64,000 nt of DNA from Novipirellula caenicola. Lineage in GTDB: Bacteria > Planctomycetota > Planctomycetia > Pirellulales > Pirellulaceae. The stretch covers positions 496,001 through 560,000 of the forward strand of contig NZ_BAABRO010000001.1 of the NCBI RefSeq assembly GCF_039545035.1, in the 5' to 3' direction. Positions 26,846-35,966 of this stretch are shown here, piece after piece. Made by a program: the position numbers and the translations under genes. The notes beneath the pieces were generated by a model. That model did not search any database. It was not told the origin of the DNA and saw nothing but the letters and a program-made list of their open reading frames with translations. How positions within the stretch are numbered: position 1 is the first letter of the stretch; the number at the start of each line of letters is the position of its first letter.

Positions 26846-28093
26846 TTAGAAATCCATTTCGACGCTTTCTTTTCCATTTCGAGTGCCCAACGCTCCCCAA
26901 AGTCCATAAGGTGATTTTTCACCGGGTTTGTTGTTCGACCAGATCACCTCGGCGTGAGAATCACCGGCTTCGATGCTATCGGTAATGAACTTGACCGAAC
27001 CGTCTCCCATCACCACATGCACGCCGCCTTGATGGTTGCTGCTTGGGGGAGCGAGAGCCCAGGCCGAGTCGGATCGATTAGGCATCACCATTTCGCGGTT
27101 GGGTGGCAGAATCGTATTGAAGGCCGTATAGACCGTTGCGGCGTCTGCCCAGCGGAACCCTCGGCCATAACTTGAACTTAGCACTTGAACAATGGTGTCC
27201 GTACCTGAACCCCAGAACATCGGCCGCTCGGGGTCTTTCGCACCCGTGGTATCTGCCCAGCCGGGATCTTCACCCAACGGGCGAAACCCAGGTCCGACGG
27301 CCGCGTCGGTCGAAACCCTTTTGGGATCCGTATGCGTGGCGATTTCGCCCAGCATGATGGTGTTGCTTAGACCATCGGTGATATCACGAAACTTCATCGA
27401 ACCACGAGATCGACCGTCGCCAAGCCCGCGAATTCCGTTGACCGTCCAGCGAAACACAAACGCGCCTCGCAGCGATTGATTCACCTGGTTGGCGCGCCCA
27501 CCATCTTCGTAATAAAAGCCGCCGGATGAGTTCAAAGGTCCGACATCGGCATAGTGCATCCCGTCGCCATAACAGCAGGCGTAATTGGTGCGTCCCATCG
27601 CTGGCGCCCCGGTGCCAGGGTCACTCGGACAACGATACGAACCCACGTTTGTCATCCATGGAGTGTAGTTCCGGTCCCAAGCACGCGGTCCCATCGCAGG
27701 GTAATTGATCGTGCCGTCGCCATCCGAATCCATTGGATTCGAGATCTGTTCCCACAGCGACTGCTGTTCAATGTAAGGCAGAATCGGAATCAACCAGCTA
27801 ATCCGGCGACCATTTCCCGCATTGCCGTTCTGGGTCGGGCTGCTGCCCGCCGTGTTGTCCGTCCCGCCACCATTGACTGGCAACCCATTGAACGCACTGT
27901 GGTAATTGTGGATGGCCAAACCAAGCTGTTTCATGTTGTTGCTACAACTCATGCGACGCGCCGCCTCGCGAGCCGCTTGCACGGCGGGCAACAACAGCCC
28001 CACCAATACACCAATAATCGCAATGACAACGAGCAGCTCGACGAGCGTAAAACCGCGTCGCCGCACAACTCCTTCTGCTTCCAAACGCTTCAT
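26846..28093 (-). CDS. DUF1559 protein with type IV pilin-like N-terminus
   Basis: Protein of 415 aa with a prepilin-type N-terminus: a short basic leader, the cleavage motif RRGFTLVELL with Glu at +5, and a hydrophobic helix (VVIAIIGVLVGLLLPAVQAA). AAREAARRMSCSNNMKQLGL follows and is the DUF1559 signature. The rest contains YRCPSDPG, FRDITDGLSNTIMLGE and, near the end, VHVVMGDGSVKFITDSI, all usual for the family. These proteins exist in many copies in planctomycetes and probably assemble into surface or periplasmic pseudopilin-like structures. The start at 28093 is chosen because it puts the cleavage motif at residues 13-14; the longer frame begins in non-coding sequence. Confidence 0.95.
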   Translation of the reverse strand: MKRLEAEGVVRRRGFTLVELLVVIAIIGVLVGLLLPAVQAAREAARRMSCSNNMKQLGLAIHNYHSAFNGLPVNGGGTDNTAGSSPTQNGNAGNGRRISWLIPILPYIEQQSLWEQISNPMDSDGDGTINYPAMGPRAWDRNYTPWMTNVGSYRCPSDPGTGAPAMGRTNYACCYGDGMHYADVGPLNSSGGFYYEDGGRANQVNQSLRGAFVFRWTVNGIRGLGDGRSRGSMKFRDITDGLSNTIMLGEIATHTDPKRVSTDAAVGPGFRPLGEDPGWADTTGAKDPERPMFWGSGTDTIVQVLSSSYGRGFRWADAATVYTAFNTILPPNREMVMPNRSDSAWALAPPSSNHQGGVHVVMGDGSVKFITDSIEAGDSHAEVIWSNNKPGEKSPYGLWGALGTRNGKESVEMDF

Positions 28094-29308
28094 ACGAAGT
28101 CTCCAACAAAAAACGAAAAGGGAAAAAGCGAGTGTGACAAGGAAAGACAAAAATCCTTAACCCTGAGCACGACAAACTATATATAGTCCATCAAAACGGG
28201 GGGCCACAACACCATTGCATGCCTGCAACGTGAAAGTTTCCCCCTTCCGAAACGCAAATCGCCAATCAGCAGCAGACAGCGGAGACTCGCAACAACCCAT
28301 CACGCTGGTCTGGCCAATTTGTATTGGCAAGTCACTTTTGCGGCTCCGCGTGCAACGTGTGACGCTCAGGCCGAATTCGTTTCTATAGACTGATCACATT
28401 GGGGGTCGATCATCCCAGCCAAATGAACGTGAAACTCACTGTTTGGTGGATTTGCCCGAAATGCGGACGGCGACAAAATCCACGGCAAAACACGCATTTT
28501 TCGCGCAAAACAAGACGTCCTTTGGGCATCAGTCGCATCCGCTTGCCAAGCAACTTTGTTGACTGCACCCCTTAGAACCGATAACCCCTTTGCGCCTACT
28601 GATACACTCATTGCCTGCCACCCCCACCGCCAGCAGAGTCGGGTGCAATCACGTGCGACGATTCAGTCGGCAAAAAAAAAGATGCGGTTCGTCGAGTCAT
28701 GAGCCACAGCACCGCCGCTCGCAGTGACATGCCAAGGTCTATTGAGTTCCGTATTTGGACCCGACGCATGGCCGGATTGCGCGGTTGCGGCAAACCCGCC
28801 AAAACGCACCGCAAATAATCTCATCTTTCGTTCGCAATTACCGACGCCCGCTCGGTGACAGCATGCAGGGCCAGGCAGCTGCCTGCCGCCACATCAGCCC
28901 CCCGATCTAGCGAGAACGGAGGCCGATGCAGGCACGCTGCGATTTTCTTTCCCCCCTATGTCTCGGTCTAAATCGAGGACGGGAATCAATTGGCTGAGAA
29001 TTTAGGTGGATGAGAATTAGATGGCTGGCACCTAATTGAGATGAGCCTTGAACGATCGCTGCGAGAAGAGACCAGCGGCGAGGGAGGCACTAGTGGGCTT
29101 GATCAGATCGGACGCCACGCTGCCACCCTGATGCGACGCGGCCAATGCCATCTACTTTGGGTTGCGCTCGCGGCGCGGGGTCTCGCACGGTTGCGGCGAG
29201 TAAAGTTCGATTTTGACCGGGCGGCTTGCGCCGCTCCGCTACAAGAACCACCTGTAGATGGCGCTGGACACACGCCTCTGTGCTGTCAGTGCGAGACGGC
29301 CAGTTGCG
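28094..29308. other. 1.2-kb stretch with no recognised gene
   Basis: Several frames of 60-130 codons cross this stretch on both strands, but none has a plausible start, a family motif or compositional support. A TATATATAG string at about 28176-28184 lies upstream of the DUF1559 gene and could be part of its promoter. The part from 28.3 to 29.2 kb is featureless to my reading. Confidence 0.35.
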
Positions 29309-29824
29309 CTAGCGCTGCGGGGTGGGGATTCGCTCCCAACATTCCGCGTCACTTCGCAGTGCGACCAATTGCGGCAACCCCGCTTGGATCGTCGATGCAA
29401 TCTCGGCAGGAAATTCGCCGGCAATCACTTCGATCTCCTTTGCGTCGTTGACGTCAAAGTTTTTCGGGACACGGAGGTACACCACTGGCGGATTCATCAT
29501 CCACTGGACAAAGTGCTCGGCCAGCCGCGGCGTCACGCTTTCGTCGGCTTCGGGAAAGTCACCGTCGGCGATCAAAACAAAATAGCTCGCCTTCATTTGT
29601 CGTGGAAACAACCGATCGCATCCACGTTGCAGCACTCCGGCGATGCGATGTCGTAAAAACGAGACCTGTTCGTCCAGCGGTTGCCCCAGGTACGAATCCA
29701 AATTTCCTTCGTCACTACGCAGCAACGCAATGGAACTGTTCGAAGCGTCAAAGGCGCCCACATGCCAACAACATGAAGCCGTATCAATCAACACGACCAA
29801 CGGAACAGCTTGCCGATCACTCAT
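29309..29824 (-). CDS. Uncharacterised protein coupled to a response regulator
   Basis: Protein of 171 aa that I do not recognise. It overlaps the end of the response-regulator gene by 8 bp (start ATG at 29824, regulator stop at 29819-29817), so it is very probably translated with it. It is soluble with no signal peptide. It opens with a beta strand (VPLVVLIDTASCCWHVGAFD) and has alternating strand/helix segments including ASYFVLIADGDFP and NPPVVYLRVPKNFDVNDAKE. The pattern might be a small alpha/beta fold. The operon order is hybrid kinase, regulator, this gene, which suggests a role in the output or tuning of that signalling pathway. Confidence 0.7.
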   Translation of the reverse strand: MSDRQAVPLVVLIDTASCCWHVGAFDASNSSIALLRSDEGNLDSYLGQPLDEQVSFLRHRIAGVLQRGCDRLFPRQMKASYFVLIADGDFPEADESVTPRLAEHFVQWMMNPPVVYLRVPKNFDVNDAKEIEVIAGEFPAEIASTIQAGLPQLVALRSDAECWERIPTPQR

Positions 29825-30365
29825 CGCCAACCTTTGCACGTTGCAGGGATTGACGCAACTGCGTCGTTTGCTCCTTGAAACGCTGGAGCGTGCCGTCGTC
29901 ACATTTCGCGTTATCAACAGCATTAGCGACGGTTTCGGCATCGTCAAAGTAGCTGCTCAAGCGGTGCATCAACTCCACTTGGGCATCGATGACATCGTAC
30001 CGCTCGGCGGCTTCTTTGAGCATGTCGAGCAAATCGTCGGGGTCCCACGGTTTGGTGATGTAGCGATACAGTTCACCTTGATTGATCGCATCGACCACGG
30101 CTCGAGTATCCGCATACCCTGTAAAGATGATGCGAACAGCTTCGGGGTGTGTGTTGCGAACTTTCTGCATCAGCTCGCTGCCCGTCATCGACGGCATCCG
30201 TTGGTCGGTCATGATCACGTGCACCGGGTGCTCTTCCATGATCTGCAGCGCCTCGCTGCCGCTGGTGGCCGTATACACCGTGAAATCACGACGCAGTAAC
30301 CCCGTCAATGAAAACAGGACATCGGGTTCATCGTCGACGATCAATATCGAATGCGACTTCGTCAT
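29817..30365 (-). CDS. Response regulator with single receiver domain
   Basis: Protein of 182 aa. The receiver domain covers residues 1-125: acidic pocket in SILIVDDEPDVLFSL, phospho-acceptor aspartate in IMTDQRMPSMTG, the switch threonine in IIFTGYAD and the conserved lysine in YITKPWDPDDL. The combination of DQRMP and ITKPW is typical of the RpfG/HD-GYP-associated and hydrogenase-type regulators. After the receiver there is only a helical tail of about 55 residues (coiled-coil-like LQRFKEQTTQLRQSLQR), with no output domain. It lies 30 bp downstream of the hybrid kinase gene and overlaps the next gene by 8 bp, so the three form an operon. Confidence 0.93.
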   Translation of the reverse strand: MTKSHSILIVDDEPDVLFSLTGLLRRDFTVYTATSGSEALQIMEEHPVHVIMTDQRMPSMTGSELMQKVRNTHPEAVRIIFTGYADTRAVVDAINQGELYRYITKPWDPDDLLDMLKEAAERYDVIDAQVELMHRLSSYFDDAETVANAVDNAKCDDGTLQRFKEQTTQLRQSLQRAKVGDE

Positions 30366-30395
30366 GAGTTGCTCCGCCTAGTTCTACGTTGGTCG

Positions 30396-31616
30396 TTAAC
30401 CGGTACCTTGATCCGCTCGCGGCAATTTGATGTGGACCGTCGTCCCTTGCCCTAATTCACTCTCAATCGTGATCGATCCGCCGTGGTCGCGAACGACCGC
30501 GTAGCTGACCGCCATCCCCAGTCCTGTGCCTGTCCCCACAGGTTTGGTTGTAAAGAACGGCTCGAATACCGAATTTTTGGTTTGCGTATCCATGCCGCAT
30601 CCGTAATCTTGCACCTCGATATAGATCCAATCGGGTTGACGGGTCAGGCGGACGTTTACCACCGCTCCCTGCTCGCTGGCCTGAATCGCATTGAGGACAA
30701 TATTGTAAATGACTTGATGAATCTTATCAGGTCGACACTGCAGCGTGGCATCCGAATCGAGCTGCGTGTGAATCTGAATCTGCTTTTCTTGGATCGGCAA
30801 ATTCAGTACTTGCAGCGTCGATTCGATGGCCGCGCGAAGATTCAATTGGTCTTCTGACGCCTGATCCAACCTCGCGAAATCACGCAAATTCATGATGATA
30901 TCGCGAACGCGAGACAAACCTTCGGTAGAGGATTGTAGCAGCTGCGGCAAATGCTCTCTCAACCACGCGATGTCACAGTCCTGTTGCAGTTCCCCCAGCT
31001 GTTGAATTAATTCAGGGGGCGCCCCCTGAATGAACGGGCGAATCTCTTCGTACTTGTCAACCAGCCGCACCATGTCACTGAGATCGCGACGAAGCACCGC
31101 CAAGTTGTTCGTGACAAAGGCGATCGGATTGTTGATTTCGTGAGCCATTCCGGCAGCAAGCTGACCAAGGCTGGCTAATTTTTCGCTCTCGACCAACGCC
31201 GCTTGAGTCTCTCGCAATTGACGGTTCTGCTCGGCCAACTCTTGTTCCAAGCGGATGATCCGCTCGCCTTCGCGAAGCCGAACTCGCAACTCTTCCTGAT
31301 CGCAAGGCTTGACCAGAAAATCATCCGCTCCCGACTCCATCGCGGTGACCAGGTCCTCTTTTTCCGACTTGGACGTTAACAGGATCAGGTAGCAGTACCC
31401 CGCGTGTTTCGAACTGCGGATACGACGAATCAGATCAAGCCCGTCCATGTTTGGCATGATCCAATCGGTCAACACCAATGAAAAGGATTGCTCTTGGAAC
31501 AGATGCCATGCCTGCTCGCCGTCCACGGCCTCGACGACCGTGTAGTCCCATCGCCGCAGGTGATTGACCAACAGCATCCGGGATACCGAACTGTCTTCCG
31601 CAACAAGAACCTTCAT
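30396..31616 (-). CDS. Receiver-histidine kinase hybrid protein
   Basis: Cytoplasmic signalling protein of 406 aa. Residues 1-120 form a receiver domain (KVLVAEDSSVSRM, phospho-acceptor in LVLTDWIMPNMDG, lysine in DDFLVKPCDQEE). A coiled-coil linker leads to a HisKA domain with the phospho-acceptor histidine in GMAHEINNPIAFV. The HATPase domain shows the N box (VLNAIQAS), G1 box (DYGCGMD) and G2 box (GTGLGMAVS). There is no membrane segment. With its receiver at the N-terminus it is likely controlled by another kinase and relays to the regulator encoded 30 bp downstream. The start at 31616 is chosen since the receiver begins there; the longer frame adds 26 non-conserved residues. Confidence 0.93.
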   Translation of the reverse strand: MKVLVAEDSSVSRMLLVNHLRRWDYTVVEAVDGEQAWHLFQEQSFSLVLTDWIMPNMDGLDLIRRIRSSKHAGYCYLILLTSKSEKEDLVTAMESGADDFLVKPCDQEELRVRLREGERIIRLEQELAEQNRQLRETQAALVESEKLASLGQLAAGMAHEINNPIAFVTNNLAVLRRDLSDMVRLVDKYEEIRPFIQGAPPELIQQLGELQQDCDIAWLREHLPQLLQSSTEGLSRVRDIIMNLRDFARLDQASEDQLNLRAAIESTLQVLNLPIQEKQIQIHTQLDSDATLQCRPDKIHQVIYNIVLNAIQASEQGAVVNVRLTRQPDWIYIEVQDYGCGMDTQTKNSVFEPFFTTKPVGTGTGLGMAVSYAVVRDHGGSITIESELGQGTTVHIKLPRADQGTG

Positions 31617-31974
31617 GCTGAAATTGATCCCATCGACCGAACGCCACGCAATAGCAATGCTGCTAAACTCGATTCCGCCAAACTCGACTTCCATTTTTCA
31701 CGCGTCGGTTCCTCCGCATTATAGTTGATCGCCAGGCAGCCGTTGGGGCGAGGGAACGGGATTCATCAAGGGAAAAACGCATCGGCGGCCCGTGTCTCCC
31801 CAGGTCGCCAATTCGTCCAAGGATGAGTGGTAGCCGACGGCCAATGCTGTCGCTAGCGGCCGACGAGAAAAGCTTCTTGTGGTTTCCGATTTCCGTCATC
31901 AGGAACGTGATTTGCACCATCTAGATCCTCTGCGGTTGTTGCAAACTCAATCCTTCATTACGGATTTCCAAACG
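31617..31974. other. Divergent promoter region
   Basis: This 358-bp stretch separates the kinase operon (leftward) from the two-PDZ protein gene (rightward). No gene or repeat is visible. Promoters of both must lie here, but I cannot pick convincing -35/-10 pairs. Confidence 0.35.
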
Positions 31975-33549
31975 ATGAAAACCTACCACAAATCAACACT
32001 GGCGTGGTTGATCGCCGGTGCAGTGACAGTCCCGCTGTCCGGCTTGCTGTCGGGAACGGTTGCGTTTTCGCAAGAGACGGCGGAAACTCAATCCAACCCC
32101 ACCTCGGGAACCACCGATGCGGCGTCACAAACCGATACGGCGGCATCTGCACAAGCAGCATCACCAGCTGATACGTCGACTCCAGCTGATACAGCGATAC
32201 CTAACAAAACGGCGTCGCAAACGGATACAACGCAGTCCAGCGAATCGGCGTCGCAGCCGGATACGGCATCGCAGCCGCAGACCGGCGGGGACGAGCACCT
32301 TGACCGCGACTCGCCAGCACTGGGCGTGTTTGTCGGATCGTGCCCGGGCCAGGGAGTGTGTGTTCACGATGTTGTCATGGGCAGTCCTGCCCAGCGAGTC
32401 GGGATCGAGCGAGGCGATTACATCTTGGCCATCAATGACAAAACGGTATCGACCCCGAAAGAATTAAAAGAGGTCATCGAGGGATTGACGTCGGTCGACA
32501 CCGTCAATGTCAGCGTATGGCGGCGCGGTCAAAAAATGACCAAGCAGGTCACGTTAGCAGCGGAGGCGAAGACGTTACCCAACAGTCGCCAAGCATGGTT
32601 AGGCGTGGCGTTGGCCGATCGCGACAACGGTGAACCTGGGGTGGTGATCGACCAAGTTCATCCCAACAGCCCCGCTGAAAAATCGGGTTTGAATTCGGGG
32701 GACGTGGTAGTCCAAATTGGGAACGAAGAAGTCACGTCGATTGACAAATTTGTTGAAACGGTTCGTGACCTCGAGCCCGGTGCCCAGGTCAATCTGACGG
32801 TTCAACGCGACGACGAAGAGCAGCAAATCACCGTGACGTTGGGCCAAGTCGGCAATGCCCCGCTGCGTTGGTTCCGCCGCCCCTTCGGCGGGCCAATTCC
32901 CGCGTCACCCTTCAATGCACCGCCGTTTGACCGCCAATCGCTCGATCAAAGCATGCGTCCTCTGATGCCTCAAGCTGCTCCGGACGTGATGGAAGAAATG
33001 ATCGACGACATGCGGGCGCAAATTCGTTCGCTGCAGAACGAAGTGGACCAGCTGAAACGGCAGCTGCCATCGAATTCCAGCAGTGTTCCCAATTCCAATA
33101 ACGTCCCCAGTTCCGACAATCCCTCGTCGCAAAACAGCGATCTGCCTGAGGCCGATCAACCCAGCGCCGATTTGTCAAGCAACGAGTTCAATCCGGCGGA
33201 CTATGTGCAATTGGTGGTTCAGCGAGATGGGCGTGGACGAGGTAACCACGGCGACCATGATCATGGTGGCCACAATCACGGCGACCATGGACGCGGAAAC
33301 CAAGGCAACTTTCAACGTCCTTACAACTTGCCGCACTTGAGCAACGATTGGACGGGCGAACGCTATCGCTATCAAGACAACCGCACCTATCGTTACCGAG
33401 TGCCCTACGGCCCGGTGTATCGTTACCCCACTTATTATCCCTATCAATACTACCAATACCGTGGCCGTCCCTACTACTACGGCGGAGCCTATCCCTACGG
33501 CTACCGAGGTGGAGTCCAGATCGGCCCGAACTTTGGTATTTATTGGTAA
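31975..33549 (+). CDS. Secreted protein with two PDZ domains and low-complexity tails
   Basis: Predicted exported protein of 524 aa. A signal peptide covers about residues 1-29 (LAWLIAGAVTVPLSGLLSG). A Thr/Ala/Gln/Asp-rich degenerate repeat follows (about 30-105). Two PDZ domains come next, the first with VVMGSPAQRVGIERGDYIL and the second with VHPNSPAEKSGLNSGDVVV. A coiled coil (about residues 340-366, MEEMIDDMRAQIRSLQ) leads to an Asn/Ser/Pro-rich stretch. Then comes a His/Gly/Asp-rich stretch (GDHDHGGHNHGDHGRG) that could bind metal, and finally a Tyr/Arg/Pro-rich tail. No protease domain is present, although the PDZ pair resembles those of DegP/HtrA. The start at 31975 gives the signal peptide; 32 upstream codons are ignored. 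Confidence 0.82.
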   Translation: MKTYHKSTLAWLIAGAVTVPLSGLLSGTVAFSQETAETQSNPTSGTTDAASQTDTAASAQAASPADTSTPADTAIPNKTASQTDTTQSSESASQPDTASQPQTGGDEHLDRDSPALGVFVGSCPGQGVCVHDVVMGSPAQRVGIERGDYILAINDKTVSTPKELKEVIEGLTSVDTVNVSVWRRGQKMTKQVTLAAEAKTLPNSRQAWLGVALADRDNGEPGVVIDQVHPNSPAEKSGLNSGDVVVQIGNEEVTSIDKFVETVRDLEPGAQVNLTVQRDDEEQQITVTLGQVGNAPLRWFRRPFGGPIPASPFNAPPFDRQSLDQSMRPLMPQAAPDVMEEMIDDMRAQIRSLQNEVDQLKRQLPSNSSSVPNSNNVPSSDNPSSQNSDLPEADQPSADLSSNEFNPADYVQLVVQRDGRGRGNHGDHDHGGHNHGDHGRGNQGNFQRPYNLPHLSNDWTGERYRYQDNRTYRYRVPYGPVYRYPTYYPYQYYQYRGRPYYYGGAYPYGYRGGVQIGPNFGIYW

Positions 33550-33848
33550 GGCAATCGGCTGCCGTCGTCAAAAGCCGACATCTATGATTTGGAACGACGC
33601 TCGCGTTCGAGCGTCGTTGGCTGCTAAATTTGGCGTTTTAGCGTAGCGGAAGTCGTTGACGGCTTGTTGATTTAGCGAAGGTTCCTGCGGCAGGGGGTGT
33701 AGGATGGACTTCCTAGTCCGTCAATGGTGGATTCGACGGACTAGGAAGTCCATCGTACGACTAAAACAACAAGCCGTTGACGAGTTCCGCTACGTGACGC
33801 TTTACAGCGTTCGACGTCATACCAGGTCGGGCTTGCCGTGCCCTGTTT
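33550..33848. repeat. Intergenic hairpin element, third copy
   Basis: No gene is present. It contains the GGACTTCCTAGTCCGTC palindrome (33705-33754) with an outer inverted pair GGCTTGTTGATTTAG (33661) and CTAAAACAACAAGCC (33761). A small hairpin ACGCTCGCGTTCGAGCGTCG at about 33598-33617 lies just behind the PDZ gene and may be its terminator. Confidence 0.7.
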
Positions 33849-34337
33849 TTATCGCTCTTTCAGCTTTAGTGGAATGTAGCGTCCGACGACCTGACGCATT
33901 TGATCGGTGGCCACTGGTTTGGCGACGAAATCGTCTGCTCCCGGCTGCATCTGCTGGCACCGGATATCGTGCGTGTCAGACTCGCTCGAGGCGACAATCA
34001 CGGGGATCGAACGCAGCGCCGCATTGTCTTGCAACCACTGGACAAGATTCTGGCCGTCGCCATACAGCGTTTGTGTGTCGCTGATGATCAAGTCGGGTTT
34101 TTCCGTCGCAATCCGCCAAGAAGCCTGTTTGCTGTTAAAGGCGGCTAGAAAATCGACGTCGTAGGGACGAAAGACTCGCCGCTGCGACTCGACAAAATTC
34201 ACATCGAGATCAACGACCATCAAACGCGGCGTCTTCGTTTTATTCCGATCAACCGTTGCTAACGGAACCGGACTTAAAACAGCAAAAGAATGCCCCATCA
34301 AACCGAACCCCATATCGCGAGAAAATACTGACGTCAT
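33849..34337 (-). CDS. Divergent response-regulator receiver protein
   Basis: Single-domain receiver protein of about 162 aa. The acidic pocket is LMVVDLDVNFVESQR, so one of the usual paired acids is shifted. The phospho-acceptor aspartate is in LIISDTQTLYG, the switch residue region is PVIVASSESD and the conserved lysine is in DDFVAKPVATD. No output domain follows. The start is uncertain: the frame is open to 34424 (191 aa), with further ATGs at 34337, 34313 and 34298; the receiver itself begins around residue 40 of the 34337 version. It is separated by 250 bp from the protein-kinase-like gene upstream in the same direction. Confidence 0.78.
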   Translation of the reverse strand: MTSVFSRDMGFGLMGHSFAVLSPVPLATVDRNKTKTPRLMVVDLDVNFVESQRRVFRPYDVDFLAAFNSKQASWRIATEKPDLIISDTQTLYGDGQNLVQWLQDNAALRSIPVIVASSESDTHDIRCQQMQPGADDFVAKPVATDQMRQVVGRYIPLKLKER

Positions 34338-34588
34338 GTTCGTTGCGTCAGCCGGATCCGCTGCGACGAAATCGAATTGAGCATGGCCTAGCCATCCAAA
34401 CGATCCAGTCGCGGACCATTGCAAACATAGGTCACATAACGAGCGGGGGGAGCGAAATCGCCAAAGTCATGGCAAAATCGGCTCCGAAAATGCCGCCAGC
34501 TGCCGCGCTGACGATGTCAGCTTGCATCACCCGTCACGACGATTCAGCCTGACGTCTCGCGATCAGGTCACCCCAGCCATATTGGCCA

Positions 34589-35365
34589 TTACCCCATCCA
34601 GTAGTGGCGGCTCACCGAGGCCACGACGATGACGGTGACGACAACACCCACCGCCACCCAATTTCGACGGACACGGGGTTGTGGCAATTCGAGTTCCCGC
34701 GAAACAGGGGCCTGACCCGATTCGGGTGACGATGTGATCGGTGGTATCGAATCGGCAAGGGGTTCCAAATGCTCGAACCCTTGCCGTCTTAAATCGATTC
34801 TCAATTCGACGGCAGACTCATAACGGTCTGTCTCATCTCGAGAAACCAGCCGTCTAAAAATGGGATTCGCGGCCCCCAAATCTGCGGTATCGCGATTGGC
34901 AACCGACTCCGCCTCGGCCTCGATAGGATCGGCTGAAGCAGTGGGATCATCTCCGCTCAGCATGTAATGAAGCGTCCAGCCGAGCCCACGAAGGTCGCGA
35001 CCGACATCAGCGACGAGATCAAATTCTTGAGCTGCAGTGACTGGTTCGACATCGCCGCCCCCAATCCGAGCGAATCCATCGTCGGTCAAGACAATGCTGG
35101 ACGGCGAAATCGCCCGGTGAACTTTTCCACCGCGATGCAAACGGTCCAATTCGGCGGCGATTTGATCGACGACGATGATTGCGTCGTCGATTGCCAAAGT
35201 GCCTGCATTGGCGATGCAGTCTCGCAAACTCTCTGGTTCCGAATTTTGGGCGGTAGTGGGCGGCGGGCGGTTATCGTGGGACTCGTGCTCTGAATCCAGA
35301 TCACGCCGTCGCAGTGCCGCCGAGGGCAGGTCCCCCGTCTGCACGGCATCACAGTCGTCATTCAT
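34589..35365 (-). CDS. Degenerate Ser/Thr protein kinase-like membrane protein
   Basis: Protein of 258 aa that keeps only the C-lobe of a protein-kinase fold. The catalytic loop HRDxKPxN is replaced by HRAISPSSIVL, so the catalytic aspartate is alanine. The DFG motif is replaced by ARIGGG. The glycine-rich loop and the N-lobe lysine are absent. Later C-lobe features remain (DLRGLGWTLHYMLSGDDP, RYESAVELRIDL). A single transmembrane helix (WVAVGVVVTVIVVASV) lies at the very C-terminus, so the domain faces the cytoplasm. It is best read as a pseudokinase, perhaps a scaffold or ligand sensor. It lies among response-regulator genes. The N-terminal 50 residues are polar and unremarkable. Confidence 0.7.
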   Translation of the reverse strand: MNDDCDAVQTGDLPSAALRRRDLDSEHESHDNRPPPTTAQNSEPESLRDCIANAGTLAIDDAIIVVDQIAAELDRLHRGGKVHRAISPSSIVLTDDGFARIGGGDVEPVTAAQEFDLVADVGRDLRGLGWTLHYMLSGDDPTASADPIEAEAESVANRDTADLGAANPIFRRLVSRDETDRYESAVELRIDLRRQGFEHLEPLADSIPPITSSPESGQAPVSRELELPQPRVRRNWVAVGVVVTVIVVASVSRHYWMG

Positions 35366-35796
35366 GCGTGATTCCTTTGTCGATCCGAATCGGGGGCAGG
35401 GAATTTCATTGTCATTGTCAATCGTGTGACCACGCCGATGTAACCGCGATTTTGCTCGACCCGCTCGCGAGAAACCGCTGAAAAAACGAACTCAGCAATC
35501 CGCAACTTGTCTTTATCATGCTTTCGATCGTCTGGAAAAGCGAGCGATCGGCCCCACGTTCATGATTTCCTGGCAAACCCGCCCTTTTCGAGGACGCTGC
35601 ATCGCACTATAAAACTGCAAATCGGAAGTGAATTTTTCCGGAAACTTTGGTGAGAAACAAGGATCCGCTGCGAACTAAGAGATCTAGTCCGCATCACCCG
35701 CCCCACGGCGTTTCAGCGCGATCCTAAATGCGAAAAAAGGTGTCATGACATCGGCTTTTTCAACCGAAGCAAATCCGGTACACTTTTGACCCACAC
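35366..35796. other. Non-coding stretch upstream of tRNA-Met
   Basis: No gene is visible in these 431 bp. The region just before the tRNA (about 35740-35796) should contain its promoter; a TTGACC at 35786 is too close to be the -35 element. Nothing else is recognised. Confidence 0.35.
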
Positions 35797-35870
35797 GGCG
35801 ATGTAGCTCAGTCGGTTAGAGCGGAGTCTTCATAAGGCTTAGGTCAGCGGTTCGAGTCCGCTCATCGCTA
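35797..35870 (+). tRNA. tRNA-Met (anticodon CAT)
   Basis: A complete cloverleaf can be folded by hand. The acceptor stem pairs GGCGATG with CATCGCT. The D stem is GCTC/GAGC, the anticodon stem is GAGTC/GGCTT with loop TTCATAA, and the T stem is AGCGG/CCGCT with loop TTCGAGT. The discriminator base is A and the CCA end is not encoded. The first acceptor pair is G-T, not the mismatch typical of initiator tRNA, so this is an elongator Met tRNA or a tRNA-Ile that is modified at the CAT anticodon. A T-rich run follows directly. Confidence 0.93.
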
Positions 35871-35966
35871 TTTTCTATTTTTCCCCGATCGCGTTAGCGA
35901 ACTCTGCTGGGGGAAATGCAACTGGGGCAACGCGAACGGCGATTTTGCCCCCACGCTTGCGCAGCC

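Noticed and set aside
29041-29451. Frame of 136 codons on the plus strand before the kinase operon
   Set aside because: It is Arg/Ala-rich, has no family motif and overlaps antisense the end of the coupled unknown gene.
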